Shown piece by piece: positions 32,567-32,767 of a DNA stretch of 32,767 nucleotides. Positions within the stretch are counted from its first letter, which is position 1. Every line of letters begins with the position of its first letter. The stretch is from Smittium culicis (taxonomy: Eukaryota; Kickxellomycota; Harpellomycetes; Harpellales; Legeriomycetaceae). Under the pieces are notes generated by a model. The model was not told the origin of the DNA and searched no databases. It was given only the letters and a program-made list of their open reading frames with translations. A program made the translations under genes and the position numbers. The stretch lies in assembly GCA_001970855.1 (NCBI GenBank), contig LSSN01001813.1, positions 1 through 32,767 on the forward strand, given 5' to 3'.

Positions 32567-32720
32567 ATTCACATTTTTTTTTACGCCCTTAATAAATAAA
32601 ATTGACTATAACCATCGAACACGTAGTCTATCGACTTTATCTACTATTCACTTTTTTTTACGCCCTTAATAAATAAAATTGACTATAACAATCGAACACG
32701 TAGTCTATCGACTTTAACTT
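32567..32720 (+). repeat. Tandem duplication, two units of about 78-79 bp
   Basis: ATTCAC plus a T run, then TACGCCCTTAATAAATAAAA, TTGACTATAA and CGAACACGTAGTCTATCGAC, occurs at 32567-32645 and again at 32646-32720. The units differ only by an A and one T in the T run and a C/A change (ACCATCGAAC versus ACAATCGAAC). Near identity implies a recent duplication. The unit has no recognised function. Confidence 0.92.
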
Positions 32721-32767
32721 ACTAATACAACTTTGTTTACCTAGCCAAGAGCTACATTTTGGTACAA

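Noticed and set aside
1..32767. CRISPR arrays, bacterial operons, ribosome binding sites or prophage
   Set aside because: No regularly spaced repeats, and the spliced velvet gene and eukaryotic-type transposons make a prokaryotic reading untenable.

Overview
The window looks like gene-poor, strongly A+T-rich (about three quarters A+T by eye) nuclear DNA of a filamentous or early-diverging fungus. The assignment rests on one well-supported gene: a six-exon velvet-domain regulator at 15939-17217. This family is fungal, and the gene has five short introns with GT...AG ends. Base composition and repeat load would fit lineages such as Glomeromycotina or Entomophthoromycotina, but that placement is inference.

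Layout. The left edge (1-1806, minus strand) holds part of a non-LTR retrotransposon. A degenerate ORF1 (stops and frame changes) is followed, after an 8-nt gap, by the open 5' part of ORF2 with an apurinic-type endonuclease domain; the rest of ORF2 lies outside the window. From 1.8 to 15 kb there is no convincing gene. This stretch is littered with small non-autonomous DNA transposons. The main families are: (A) about 188-bp elements starting CCCTTTCCCG, flanked by TTAA, as expected of piggyBac-like MITEs; (B) a related TTAA family, one copy of which sits inside an A copy; (C) a 517-bp pogo/Tigger-like element with CAGGTAACCCTCG ends and TA flanks; (D) about 200-bp elements with ATATGGGA-type inverted ends; (E) 250-370-bp elements with GGCGATTCTTTATGAAG-type ends.

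The only gene-dense part is 15.2-18.2 kb: a possible terminal exon just upstream, the velvet gene, and a possible two-exon short gene in an unusually G-rich patch downstream. From 18.2 to 32.7 kb the sequence is again repeat-rich and gene-poor. It contains six A-family MITEs, further D and E copies, a 280-bp repeat present as an inverted pair at 22.0 and 28.9 kb, one unexplained 176-codon hydrophobic ORF, a G+C-rich island at 27.75-28.25 kb that may be a solo LTR, a (TATC)n microsatellite, and a tandem duplication at the right edge.

Functionally, only the velvet protein can be assigned a cellular role (a transcriptional regulator of development and secondary metabolism in fungi). Almost everything else recognisable is transposon-derived.
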